Below are positions 51,804 to 59,705 of a DNA stretch of 64,000 nucleotides, piece by piece (position 1 is the stretch's first letter; each line of letters begins with the position of its first letter). This DNA comes from CBDDFQ01 sp965227035 (GTDB taxonomy: Bacteria; Pseudomonadota; Gammaproteobacteria; Burkholderiales; Burkholderiaceae_C): assembly GCA_965227035.1 (NCBI GenBank), contig OZ245724.1, forward strand, positions 2,604,001 through 2,668,000, in the 5' to 3' direction. The notes below the pieces were generated by a model that was given only the letters and a program-made list of their open reading frames with translations, was not told the DNA's origin and made no database searches. Both the position numbers and the translations under genes were made by a program.

Positions 51804-53138
51804 ATGAGAATCACGTTTATCAAACCGAACATCGGGCGAATGGAGCACAGCCTCTACATCGACCAGGGGCGAATGGAGCCATTGATGCTTGCGGTGCTGG
51901 CGGGGCTGACTCCGCCCGACGTCGAGTGCCTTATGTACGACGACCGCATGGAAGACATTCCATACGACGAAGAAACCGATCTCGCCGCAATCACAGTCGA
52001 AACTTATACCGCCCGGCGCGCATACGAAATTGCTGCCGAATATCGCGCTCGCGGTGTTCAGGTGATTCTCGGCGGCATGCATGTCACCTTGTTGCCCTCG
52101 GAGGCTGCGCTGCATGCCGACAGCATTTTTCTGGGTGATGCGGAAACAGCGTGGGCTCAAGTTGTCGAAGATGCGCGCCATCGAAAACTCAAGCCCCGCT
52201 ACGACGGCCCTCCCGGCATCGCACAACAGCACGGGGTTCTCCCGCGCCGCGACCTGTACAAAGGCAAAGGCTACCTGCCTATGAGCCTGATGCAGTTCGT
52301 ACGCGGCTGCCGCTTCGCCTGTCGCTTCTGCGCAGTCAGCCAGTATTTCGACAAGAAGCACTACATCAGAAACATCGACGAAGTCCTGAGGGAGATCGAA
52401 GCCCAGGATAGGCGGTTCCTGTTTTTTATCGATGACAACATCGCGAGCGACCAGAAGGCACTTGCGGAGTTGTGCCATGCGCTCATTCCGATGAACGTCC
52501 ACTGGATCAGCCAGGCTAGTCTCGACGTCACGCGGAATCTTCCGCTCATGAAGCTCATGGAAAAAGCCGGAAATTGGGGCAACGTGATGGGCTTCGAGTC
52601 AATCACCGCGCAAAGCCTAAGGGAGACCAGAAAGTCTCCCAACATTCCCCACTTTTCCGGTTATCAGAACGAGGTCAAGGTGCTTCGCGATCATGGCATG
52701 CAGAGCTGGGCGGCGTTCACACTCGGGTACGACCACGACACCCCGGAATCGATAGAAGCGACGGTGGACTTCGCCCTTGAAAGCAAATTCACTTTCGCCG
52801 CTTACAACATACTCATGCCATATCCGAACACACCGCTCTACAAAAAACTGGAGCAAGAAGGCCGGCTTCTGTACGACGGCAAATGGTGGCTTCACCCGGA
52901 ATATCGTTTCAACAGCGCAGCTTATGTTCCAACGCTGATGACTGCAGACGAACTTACTGCCGCATGCCATAAGGCAAGAACCCGCTTCAACACGTTTCCT
53001 TCTCTGGTGCGCAGATTCTCCGATCCGAAAACTCATCTCAAGTCCGGGAAGCGAATGCTGGCTTACTGGTATTACACGCTGATTTTTCGCAAGGAGCTGT
53101 ACAAGAAACACGGCATGCGATTCGGTTTGCACGGATGA
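51804..53138 (+). CDS. Cobalamin-binding radical SAM enzyme 4
   Basis: A 444-residue cobalamin/radical-SAM enzyme. MYDDRMEDIPYDEETDLAAITVETYTARRAYEIAAEYRARGVQVILGGMHVTLLPSE marks the cobalamin domain. Cys169-x3-Cys173-x2-Cys176 (CRFACRFC) binds the iron-sulfur cluster, and FFIDDNIASDQKALAELCHAL plus NVMGFESITAQSLRETRKSPN lie in the barrel. The ATG has an AGAGG Shine-Dalgarno and a 15-bp gap from copy 3. Like the others it lacks the DxHxxG motif. Copies 2-4 probably arose by tandem duplication and may modify different positions of one scaffold. Confidence 0.92.
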   Translation: MRITFIKPNIGRMEHSLYIDQGRMEPLMLAVLAGLTPPDVECLMYDDRMEDIPYDEETDLAAITVETYTARRAYEIAAEYRARGVQVILGGMHVTLLPSEAALHADSIFLGDAETAWAQVVEDARHRKLKPRYDGPPGIAQQHGVLPRRDLYKGKGYLPMSLMQFVRGCRFACRFCAVSQYFDKKHYIRNIDEVLREIEAQDRRFLFFIDDNIASDQKALAELCHALIPMNVHWISQASLDVTRNLPLMKLMEKAGNWGNVMGFESITAQSLRETRKSPNIPHFSGYQNEVKVLRDHGMQSWAAFTLGYDHDTPESIEATVDFALESKFTFAAYNILMPYPNTPLYKKLEQEGRLLYDGKWWLHPEYRFNSAAYVPTLMTADELTAACHKARTRFNTFPSLVRRFSDPKTHLKSGKRMLAYWYYTLIFRKELYKKHGMRFGLHG

Positions 53139-53145
53139 ATGCGAC

Positions 53146-53838
53146 ATGAAGGCGCGACTTCTTTTCAGTGTTTACTCGTGGCTTGCTCCGCTGGTTTTCA
53201 CGCCGCTCGCCATCTTTCTGTGGTCGCGAGAAACCGGAGGCAATGCATATCTCACACTGATCGTTTGCGCGCTTCCAATTGCCTGGGCTTATATCGTTCC
53301 TGGAATCGGCACCAACGTCATGAAGATGTGGGAGTTCGATGTACGCCTGAGGCTTGGGCGATTTCGAATTCAGCACGGATTCGTATTTGGCTCTGCTACG
53401 GCCATGATCGCGTGGCTTACGCACTCGCATCTCGCTCATGACATCTACAGCGTGCTGCAGTATTCTTTTGTGCTCGCTTCGGTGTTGGGATTCTGGAATC
53501 TGATCTACGACATCGTCGCAATCGACGCAGGTGTGCTCAAGGTCTATAACCAGCCATGGTCCGAAGGTAAGGCACCCTCTGCCATTGCGATGGACTATGC
53601 GCCCTGGTTTTTTGCCGGGTTCGGCGTCGTCTATGGCGCGGTCGTTGGGCTGTCGTCGGTGTACACCGACGCTATAGATTCTTGGGCAAAATCCTGCGCG
53701 GTGCTGATCGCAGGCATCGTCGCGGCTTGCGCTCTGCCCACGCTGTCCTACATGATTTATTCTTTTCGAAGGTACGGTCATACCGGAACGAAGCCGTTCG
53801 TCAAAGTAGAAACCAGCAACGTACGGGAGGCATCGTGA
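53146..53838 (+). CDS. Integral membrane protein of unknown function
   Basis: A 230-residue polytopic inner-membrane protein with about six hydrophobic segments, including LAPLVFTPLAIFLW near 13, YLTLIVCALPIAWAYIV near 35, VLQYSFVLASVLGFWNLIYDIVAI near 103 and CAVLIAGIVAACALPTLSYMIY near 185. I recognise no family. The segments HSHLAHD (near 93) and NLIYDIVAIDAGVLKVYNQPW are polar sites that could be functional. It is in the middle of the operon, 7 bp after radical-SAM copy 4, and its stop overlaps the oxygenase start. A membrane anchor for the pathway or a lipid-processing protein are possibilities. Confidence 0.75.
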   Translation: MKARLLFSVYSWLAPLVFTPLAIFLWSRETGGNAYLTLIVCALPIAWAYIVPGIGTNVMKMWEFDVRLRLGRFRIQHGFVFGSATAMIAWLTHSHLAHDIYSVLQYSFVLASVLGFWNLIYDIVAIDAGVLKVYNQPWSEGKAPSAIAMDYAPWFFAGFGVVYGAVVGLSSVYTDAIDSWAKSCAVLIAGIVAACALPTLSYMIYSFRRYGHTGTKPFVKVETSNVREAS

Positions 53839-54800
53839 ACAGACTTTCGCTCGATGCCATCAATCGTCTGAGCGAAGACGAAACGCAGCAATCCACGATG
53901 GACAGGCACCCGCCTATCGACATGTCGCGTCCTTTCGTTCCGGAAGAAAACACGCAACTTCCATACACACCGATATACGCCTCGTTGACTCACGAACAGA
54001 AGCTTCGATACAACCAGCTGTTCGGCCTGCGAATCAATGAATACATCATGATGCTCGAGCGCGACCTGATGGAAAGGCTAGTGCCTGCGCTGTTCAGAAG
54101 GGACGAGCTCAAGCGTGACCCTCAACTGTGTTTCGCGCTCCAAACCATGCTGACCGAAGAACGAAAGCATTACGAGGGATTCGCAGCCTTCAACAGGAAA
54201 TGCCGCCCCGATCTTTACTCCGTCGAAAAAGACCGCCACTTTTCGAGACTCCCTGCATGGACCTCGGCCATGTTCGAGATATCGGGATGGCTCACACCGT
54301 ATTTCCCCTTCACTCTTTGGTATTTGATGGCCGTCGAAGAGTCGGCCAAATCCCTGGCCAGGGATCTGGTGCGCAAGAAGAGCGGCAGCGCGCTGGGCGA
54401 ACTGGACGAGGGCTTCGTCACCTTGCATCACGAGCACTTACGCGACGAGACGCGGCATATCCATATCGATTCGATTCTCATTGAACGCTGCCTCGATGTG
54501 AAAAGAGCTGGAATCAACGCATGGCTCTTCGAGGCGATGTTGACCGGCGTCACGACGCCTACCCGTTCCGGTTCCGGAGCGAAAGTAATTCGGCAACTGG
54601 TGATCGACATGCCGGAGCTCGCGCCACGCGAGCAGGCGTTGATCGATTCGCTCATCGCGCTGAAAGACCACCATGAATTCCAGGCAAGCCTTTTCAACCG
54701 ACGAATCGTTCCCGAATCGTTTGCGGTTTTCGACCGCTTTCCCGCGCTCGCCAATCTGGATCGAAAGTTGAAGGGTTATGACCGACGAACAGTGGCTTGA
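53835..54800 (+). CDS. AurF-like diiron oxygenase (ferritin-like)
   Basis: A 321-residue ferritin-like protein starting at GTG, four bases after GGGAGG and overlapping the previous stop. The diiron ligand pattern of p-aminobenzoate N-oxygenase (AurF) is present: Glu69 or Glu75 in INEYIMMLERD, Glu109-x2-His112 in TEERKHYEG, Glu168 or 169 in AVEESAKSL, and His201-x3-Glu205-x2-His208 in HLRDETRH. AurF-type enzymes oxidise amines to hydroxylamine or nitro compounds, and other members hydroxylate carbon, using O2. Here it acts in a cluster with a GH3 ligase and a desaturase, so N- or C-oxidation of the substrate is likely. The downstream gene starts 23 bp before its stop. Confidence 0.8.
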   Translation: MNRLSLDAINRLSEDETQQSTMDRHPPIDMSRPFVPEENTQLPYTPIYASLTHEQKLRYNQLFGLRINEYIMMLERDLMERLVPALFRRDELKRDPQLCFALQTMLTEERKHYEGFAAFNRKCRPDLYSVEKDRHFSRLPAWTSAMFEISGWLTPYFPFTLWYLMAVEESAKSLARDLVRKKSGSALGELDEGFVTLHHEHLRDETRHIHIDSILIERCLDVKRAGINAWLFEAMLTGVTTPTRSGSGAKVIRQLVIDMPELAPREQALIDSLIALKDHHEFQASLFNRRIVPESFAVFDRFPALANLDRKLKGYDRRTVA

Positions 54801-55443
54801 AAAACCAGGCGCCTTTTCGCTGCTGCTAAACACCTTGCCGTTTCTTCTCGTTGCGGCAGGTGTCGGCCTCTGCCTGTCGATCGTTTCATCGCCCATTCAA
54901 CGCATGCTGGTTTTTGTAGCATGGCTCTACCTTGTCCCGCCCGTCGTCGGACGAATCGCCATCATGGCATTCGGCATGCCCCGGGGCAGCTTCATGCAAG
55001 ATCAACGTGCATACAAGGTTTGGTGGCTGCTGATCCAGCTTCAAACAATCTTCAACCGCTTCCCCTTTCTGGAAGAGGTATTGCGCCTTGTACCGGGGCT
55101 CTATCAAGCATGGATCGCGTTGTGGGGCGGAAGAATGAGCCTGCTCTCCTACGCGTCACCGGGCTCCACCATCGTTGATCGCCATGCTGTGCGGATAGGA
55201 AAAGGCGCTGTGCTTGGCTTCAAGAGCAATGTCGTTTCGCACATGGTCACTCGCGACAACTCCGGTCGATTTGTCGTTCTAGCCGAAGTCGCGACCGTCG
55301 AGCGAGAAGCCATCCTTGGTGGAGGTTCCGGCATCGGACCAGGCGCGATCGTTCGATCCGGTCATGTGTTACCCGCAGGAAAACGCCTAGCGCCGTTCGC
55401 AGAGTGGCCGCGTCGTAATCGTGTCGAGGACGAGCACCAATGA
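54778..55443 (+). CDS. Membrane-anchored left-handed beta-helix (LbH) protein, putative acyltransferase
   Basis: A 221-residue protein in two parts. Residues 15-70 hold two hydrophobic spans (LLNTLPFLLVAAGVGLCLSIV and MLVFVAWLYLVPPVVGRIAIMAF). The rest contains hexapeptide-like repeats with I/L/V-G-x-x-A/G spacing (VRIGKGAVLGFKSNVVSHMV, GGGSGIGPGAIVRSGHVLPAGKRL). Comparable beta-helix domains occur in membrane-linked acyltransferases and in terminal domains of some amide-forming enzymes, so an acyl-transfer role is plausible but not shown. The gene overlaps the oxygenase end by 23 bp and the desaturase start by 4 bp. Confidence 0.6.
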   Translation: MTDEQWLEKPGAFSLLLNTLPFLLVAAGVGLCLSIVSSPIQRMLVFVAWLYLVPPVVGRIAIMAFGMPRGSFMQDQRAYKVWWLLIQLQTIFNRFPFLEEVLRLVPGLYQAWIALWGGRMSLLSYASPGSTIVDRHAVRIGKGAVLGFKSNVVSHMVTRDNSGRFVVLAEVATVEREAILGGGSGIGPGAIVRSGHVLPAGKRLAPFAEWPRRNRVEDEHQ

Positions 55444-56378
55444 CGGAACAGCACAAGATACCTTCGACGCTGAACCTTTTCATTGCGGCGGCAGCCATCG
55501 GGTCTGCGTTGGCCTGTCTCTGGACGGCAAGCCATGTTGATTCGTTTATTTGGGTGATCGTAGTTGCCGTCGTTTTCTCATACGTCAACAACACGATTTT
55601 TTCGCTTCATCATGAAGCGGTTCACCAGAACTTCCACTGCAACTCCCGGATCAATGAATCTGCCGGGGTGATATTCGCCGCGTTCTTTCCGACGATCTTC
55701 GCTATACAGCGCATCAGCCATCTCGGACATCACCGGCGCAACCGATCCGACGAAGAGCTATACGACTACTATCTGCCACATCAGTCCTGGCTGGTAAAAA
55801 CCTATTGGCTCTACTGCCTGTTAACCGGTTTCTACTGGTCCATCATCCCGGTAGCATGCCTTGTCTACATGATCTGCCCTTGGGTGTTCCGTTCAAAGGC
55901 GTTCATCGACGGACCTGCGCGCTGGTGGGGTTTCAGGCCTTTCGTCATCGATATAGCGAATGCGCCGATCGCCTCGGTATGGCCTCAAGGTTGTGTGACG
56001 CTGGCGGTCCAGTGCGCCATGTTCTGCTTCCTCGACCTGAACTTCCTGGCCTGGCTGATTTGCTACTGGGCGTTCGGCATCAACTGGAGCTCCGTTCAAT
56101 ATAGCGACCACGCGGGCTCGCCCCGACACGTGACAGAGGGCGCTTGGAACCTGCGCTTCTGGCCGGGAGCCCAATGGGCGTTCCTGAATTACAACTTCCA
56201 CCTCGCACATCACAGGCAGCCTCACCTGCCGTGGATTCATCTTCCTTCTCAAGTTCGCGCCGAAGATCCTTCGCCGTCTTTCTGGGCCATTTATCTTCGA
56301 CTGTGGCTAGGAGCCCGCAGGGCACCGGTCGATTCTCAAAAGCCCGGTCGATATTCCGTTCTCGATCAACAGGAGTGA
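55440..56378 (+). CDS. Membrane fatty-acid desaturase/hydroxylase family protein
   Basis: A 312-residue integral-membrane diiron enzyme. The three histidine boxes are intact: HHEAVH (57-62), HLGHH (94-98) and HLAHH (254-258), separated by four hydrophobic spans (for example WVIVVAVVFSYVNNTIF and YWLYCLLTGFYWSIIPVACLVYMICPWVF). Such enzymes desaturate or hydroxylate acyl chains, often on a lipid. A GAGGA Shine-Dalgarno precedes the ATG. It is directly after the LbH protein in the operon and suggests that the pathway uses or makes a membrane-bound lipid. Confidence 0.9.
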   Translation: MTEQHKIPSTLNLFIAAAAIGSALACLWTASHVDSFIWVIVVAVVFSYVNNTIFSLHHEAVHQNFHCNSRINESAGVIFAAFFPTIFAIQRISHLGHHRRNRSDEELYDYYLPHQSWLVKTYWLYCLLTGFYWSIIPVACLVYMICPWVFRSKAFIDGPARWWGFRPFVIDIANAPIASVWPQGCVTLAVQCAMFCFLDLNFLAWLICYWAFGINWSSVQYSDHAGSPRHVTEGAWNLRFWPGAQWAFLNYNFHLAHHRQPHLPWIHLPSQVRAEDPSPSFWAIYLRLWLGARRAPVDSQKPGRYSVLDQQE

Positions 56379-56384
56379 CTCGTC

Positions 56385-57038
56385 ATGTTGCAAATCCTTT
56401 TCCGGTTCGCATTGATTTTCGCCATGGCCTCCGCAGCCGCACAAGAGGCACCGGTTCCTGCTGTCGCGGCGGCCACCACTTCTGAACTCAGCGCAGCGCC
56501 AACCGCCGACCCACAAGAGCAACTGGCGCTACGCAAGCTCAAAACCGATATCACTGCGGCGGTGTCCAGGCGTGACTTCGGAGCCGCGGACGCCGTTCTG
56601 CACAAGCCGTTCATGGCCACCCTCGTCACCCAGGAATCGTTCACCGACATGCAAGGCATGAAGGCGTATTACGAGCATCTTCTAACCACGGCGAATCCAA
56701 AAATAAAGGACATGTCAATTGCCGCCGAAGTGGATGGCCTTTCGCAGATTTACACCGGGACGTTCGCGGTCAACAAAGGATCGACCGCGGAGCATTACGT
56801 GTTGGCCGACGGCAGAAGTTTCGACATGAAAGGACGCTGGACCGCGGTTTCAATCAAGGAAACGGACGGGAAATGGAAAATTCTCGCGGTCCATACCGGC
56901 ATCAATTTCATGGATAACCCGGTACTCAACGTCATAGAAAAGAGCGTCGTTTGGACCGGTTTGATCGGCCTTGCCGTCGGATTGATCCTGGGAATCGCAG
57001 GAGCCTGGCTCGTCAGGAAGCTTCGCGTTCGTCGATAG
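56385..57038 (+). CDS. Exported NTF2-like membrane-anchored protein
   Basis: A 217-residue protein with an N-terminal signal (LFRFALIFAMASAAAQ), a Pro/Ala-rich linker, an NTF2/SnoaL-like domain (about 50-178, for example FGAADAVLHKPFMATLVTQESFTDMQGMKAYYEHLL and GRWTAVSIKETDGKWKILAVHTGINF) and a C-terminal span (VVWTGLIGLAVGLILGIAGAWLV) followed by basic residues. It would sit in the periplasm, anchored at its C-terminus. It is the last gene of the biosynthetic operon, and the PAP2 gene on the other strand overlaps its last 26 bases. It may bind or cyclise the product. Confidence 0.7.
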   Translation: MLQILFRFALIFAMASAAAQEAPVPAVAAATTSELSAAPTADPQEQLALRKLKTDITAAVSRRDFGAADAVLHKPFMATLVTQESFTDMQGMKAYYEHLLTTANPKIKDMSIAAEVDGLSQIYTGTFAVNKGSTAEHYVLADGRSFDMKGRWTAVSIKETDGKWKILAVHTGINFMDNPVLNVIEKSVVWTGLIGLAVGLILGIAGAWLVRKLRVRR

Positions 57039-57627
57039 GTATCAGTCTGCGAACGCCATAGGCGAGCGCCACGGCAGTGACTATGTCGATCAGATGATGC
57101 TGATGCACGAAGAAGGTCGAAGCGGCCAGAAGAACTAGCCAGATCATCATGAGTACTCGTGCACCGCGACTCGATGCGCTCGCGCACGAAAAAAGAATGA
57201 GCGCGGCGCAAACCACATGTAGCGACGGGATCAGGTTGAAAGGCGTATCGATCGCGGCAACCGCCCGCAAGGCATCCGACGTCATGTCCGCGGGAACCTT
57301 CTGAAATCCTGCCCGCGTCGGGAAAATCAGAAAAATCGCTCCGGAAACCAGCACTGCGACGATCGATTGAATTGTGAGCCGATTGATCTCTCTCGGCCTG
57401 AGCGTGAGCAGTGGAATCGCGTAAACGAAGTACAGGGAAAGATATGGCCAGACCATAACCGGGACCAAAGGGACACCGGCCTCCCACGAAAGCGAAATGA
57501 TTCGAGCTCGCTCGGGGAAGCGGGAATTAAAATATCCCGCGCCCGCGTACACGGGCAAAAAAACAAGAAGAAACAGCGTAAGGAAACGCAGGTAGGAAAT
57601 CCAAACAGATTTGCAAGGGAGTTTCAT
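57013..57627 (-). CDS. PAP2-family membrane phosphatase/transferase
   Basis: A 204-residue integral-membrane protein with about five to six spans and the PAP2 signature: the IPSLHVVCAAL motif with its His (about 133-143) and HQHHLIDIVTAVAL (about 175-188), where the His and Asp act in phosphoryl transfer. The first PAP2 motif (KxxxxxxRP) is not clear. The layout resembles inositol-phosphorylceramide-synthase-like and lipid-phosphatase members. It converges with the biosynthetic operon and may process a phosphorylated lipid made by it. Its own start has only a weak Shine-Dalgarno. Confidence 0.8.
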   Translation of the reverse strand: MKLPCKSVWISYLRFLTLFLLVFLPVYAGAGYFNSRFPERARIISLSWEAGVPLVPVMVWPYLSLYFVYAIPLLTLRPREINRLTIQSIVAVLVSGAIFLIFPTRAGFQKVPADMTSDALRAVAAIDTPFNLIPSLHVVCAALILFSCASASSRGARVLMMIWLVLLAASTFFVHQHHLIDIVTAVALAYGVRRLIPIDEREAS

Positions 57628-57653
57628 CGTTGGAGTGTAAGTATCTTCGTTCC

Positions 57654-57671
57654 GGACAATTCGTCTTGTCC
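57654..57671. promoter_or_regulatory. Inverted repeat GGACAA-N6-TTGTCC
   Basis: Perfect 6-bp arms around TTCGTC, 27 bp upstream of the PAP2 start and 125 bp before the divergent small exported-protein gene. Candidate operator of an unknown regulator. Confidence 0.45.
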
Positions 57672-57795
57672 TACATCCGTTCGAGACAAGCGACCATCTT
57701 CAGGCCTCTTTCTCTCTCCTAATGTGAATTTATGAAGGCGCATCGGCGTCCTCAAACATCGGATCCATACATCGATAGATCAAAAGGAAATACTT

Positions 57796-58251
57796 ATGAC
57801 TCAATTCAAACCCTTAACGCTTGCTGTCTGCGCATCTGCCCTAGCGGTTTCGTCTATTTCCTATGCACAAACACCATCGAGACCCGGGAGCGCACCCATG
57901 ACGGGGTTGTCAGTCGGTGGGAATGCTAACGCCAACGCAAGTGGCGGTACGAGCGGTACTGCAACCAATCGAAGCGATGTTCGGACGAACGCTGCAGGAA
58001 CTGGCACTGTGAGCACTCCAGCAACGAGCGCGAAATCAAACGCGGCGGCTGGCGCAGCTGCCGGAATGGCTAAGCCGAAGTCACCCATGACCGGCGACAC
58101 AAACCCCGGCATGGGAAGCGGTAGCGGCGCAGGCGCTGGTACCGGTGCAGGAGTCAGCACGGGCGCTGGTGCCAACGTCGGTGTGGGCGGCGCTGGAGTC
58201 GGCTTAGGTGTCGGTGTAGGAGCGGGCGTCAAAGCCGGCGCCGGCAAATAA
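57796..58251 (+). CDS. Gly/Ala-rich exported hypothetical protein
   Basis: A 151-residue low-complexity protein. A Sec signal (LTLAVCASALAVSSISYAQ) is followed by an Asn/Ala/Thr/Gly-rich body and a C-terminal stretch of short Gly-Ala/Val repeats (GAGVSTGAGANVGVGG and so on). It is not related to a family I recognise; such proteins are often surface-associated or disordered. An AAGGAAA Shine-Dalgarno precedes the ATG. A strong terminator follows. It has no obvious link to the biosynthetic operon. Confidence 0.75.
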   Translation: MTQFKPLTLAVCASALAVSSISYAQTPSRPGSAPMTGLSVGGNANANASGGTSGTATNRSDVRTNAAGTGTVSTPATSAKSNAAAGAAAGMAKPKSPMTGDTNPGMGSGSGAGAGTGAGVSTGAGANVGVGGAGVGLGVGVGAGVKAGAGK

Positions 58252-58335
58252 CTCGACGCATCTTTCCCGGCGCTTCGACAAGCAACGCGCACTGCTTCCA
58301 TAAGCAATGCGCACTTAGTGCAGTAGAGACAAGAT

Positions 58336-58376
58336 AAGGACCGAGTGTCGAGTAGTCGACCTCAGTCCTTTTTTTT
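58336..58376 (+). terminator. Rho-independent terminator after the Gly-rich protein gene
   Basis: Long hairpin AAGGACcGAG...CTCaGTCCTT with an inner TCGA/TCGA pairing, followed by a run of eight T, ending just before the MFS stop codon on the other strand. Confidence 0.85.
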
Positions 58377-58383
58377 GGAGTTC

Positions 58384-59622
58384 TCAATCTTTCGCGGCAC
58401 GCATCCTTAAAAGAAGTGCCACCGAAGCTGCTCCCGCAGCCAAAGTAGTCACTCCAATCCATCCCCACTGCGCAATGATCAAGCTACCCAGGCCGGCGCC
58501 AGTCGCCATGCCTATGAACACCGAAGTCATCAACACCGCATTCAGACGACTGCGAGCCGGTGGGTCGATGCTGTAGACGATGGTCTGGTTGGCGATCAAG
58601 GTGGCCTGTACGCCAAGATCGAATCCGATGGTCGTGATGATGAGCACGGCAATCTGTGCAGTTGGCGAGGCCAGGGTTGCAAGTCCCATCGCTATAAAAG
58701 ACGCAAGCGCGATTCCAACGCCGAGTCGCGCAACGAACTCTGGACCTCGCTTGTCCGCAAGGCGTCCGGCAACCGGCGCGGCTAAAGCGCCTGCAGCTCC
58801 GGCCAAACCGAATGCGCCAGCTGCAGCAGTTCCGAAATTGAATGGTGCGCCGTGCAGCATCACTGCCAGCGTCGACCAGAAGGCACTAAAACCGACCGAG
58901 AGAAGTGCTTGTGAAATCGCGGCGCGACGAAGCATGGCATGGCGAGTCCACAAATGGCCGAGCGACGCAAGGAGCGCTCCGTAACGCATGGTGGTACCGG
59001 TCTTGAAACTCGGCAGAATCAGGTACACCGCCCCGCCGATCGCCGCGATGCTTACTGCTGCGGCGTAGAACATCGTCCTCCATCCGAAGTGCTCTGCGAC
59101 AAATCCGCTGAGCACCCGCGACAAAAGAATGCCGAGCAACAGGCCAGTCATGACCGTGCCGACGATCTTGCCGCGACTTTCCTCGGGCGCAAGCGTCGCT
59201 GCGGCGGGAATGATGTCTTGCGCCAGTGTGGCGGACACGCCGATTAGCAAACTCGCGGCAAGCAAGACACCGATGGATGGCGCGATGGCTGCCATCAACA
59301 GTGCGAGCAACAGTACGACAAGCTTCGCAAGGATGATCTTTCTGCGATCGAATCGATCCCCCAAAGGCGCAAGAAACAGCAGCCCCAACGCGTAACCGAA
59401 TTGGGTGAGCGTTGGCACCAGACCCACCATGCGTGTACTTGCGCCAAGCGACGGGCCGAGCACGCCGAGTATCGGCTGGCTGTAATAGATAGCGGCGACG
59501 CTGAGTCCGGCGCCGCTGGCTAGCAGGAACACCAGAGAAGCAGGCAGCGGCTCCTTTACGGCGACAAGTTTGGGAGCGCCCTGGATGCTCGTGATTGCAT
59601 CCGTATTTTGCATGGCAGACAT
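58384..59622 (-). CDS. MFS transporter (drug efflux-type, 12 TM)
   Basis: A 412-residue major facilitator protein with about twelve membrane spans. The motif-A-like loop GDRFDRRKIILAKLVVLL (near 86) and GFVAEHFGWRTMFYAAAVS are typical of DHA-type exporters. The start is placed at MSAMQNTDA; a second ATG three codons later is also possible, and the longer frame begins in the promoter region. It is divergent from a LysR gene with a dyad between them, so its expression is probably LysR-controlled. It would export a small molecule; the substrate is unknown. Confidence 0.88.
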   Translation of the reverse strand: MSAMQNTDAITSIQGAPKLVAVKEPLPASLVFLLASGAGLSVAAIYYSQPILGVLGPSLGASTRMVGLVPTLTQFGYALGLLFLAPLGDRFDRRKIILAKLVVLLLALLMAAIAPSIGVLLAASLLIGVSATLAQDIIPAAATLAPEESRGKIVGTVMTGLLLGILLSRVLSGFVAEHFGWRTMFYAAAVSIAAIGGAVYLILPSFKTGTTMRYGALLASLGHLWTRHAMLRRAAISQALLSVGFSAFWSTLAVMLHGAPFNFGTAAAGAFGLAGAAGALAAPVAGRLADKRGPEFVARLGVGIALASFIAMGLATLASPTAQIAVLIITTIGFDLGVQATLIANQTIVYSIDPPARSRLNAVLMTSVFIGMATGAGLGSLIIAQWGWIGVTTLAAGAASVALLLRMRAAKD

Positions 59623-59705
59623 GGTATTAACCCTTAAGAATCCAATGGAAGCGAGTTTGCACCGTTCACTGACTGCGCGGAAGGCCGACGAAACGAACAT
59701 TTGTT

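Noticed and set aside
46707..53138. Reading the radical-SAM enzymes as magnesium-protoporphyrin cyclase (BchE) or hopanoid enzymes
   Set aside because: They share the general cobalamin/radical-SAM layout, but there are no bacteriochlorophyll or hopanoid genes nearby, so a specific name is not justified.
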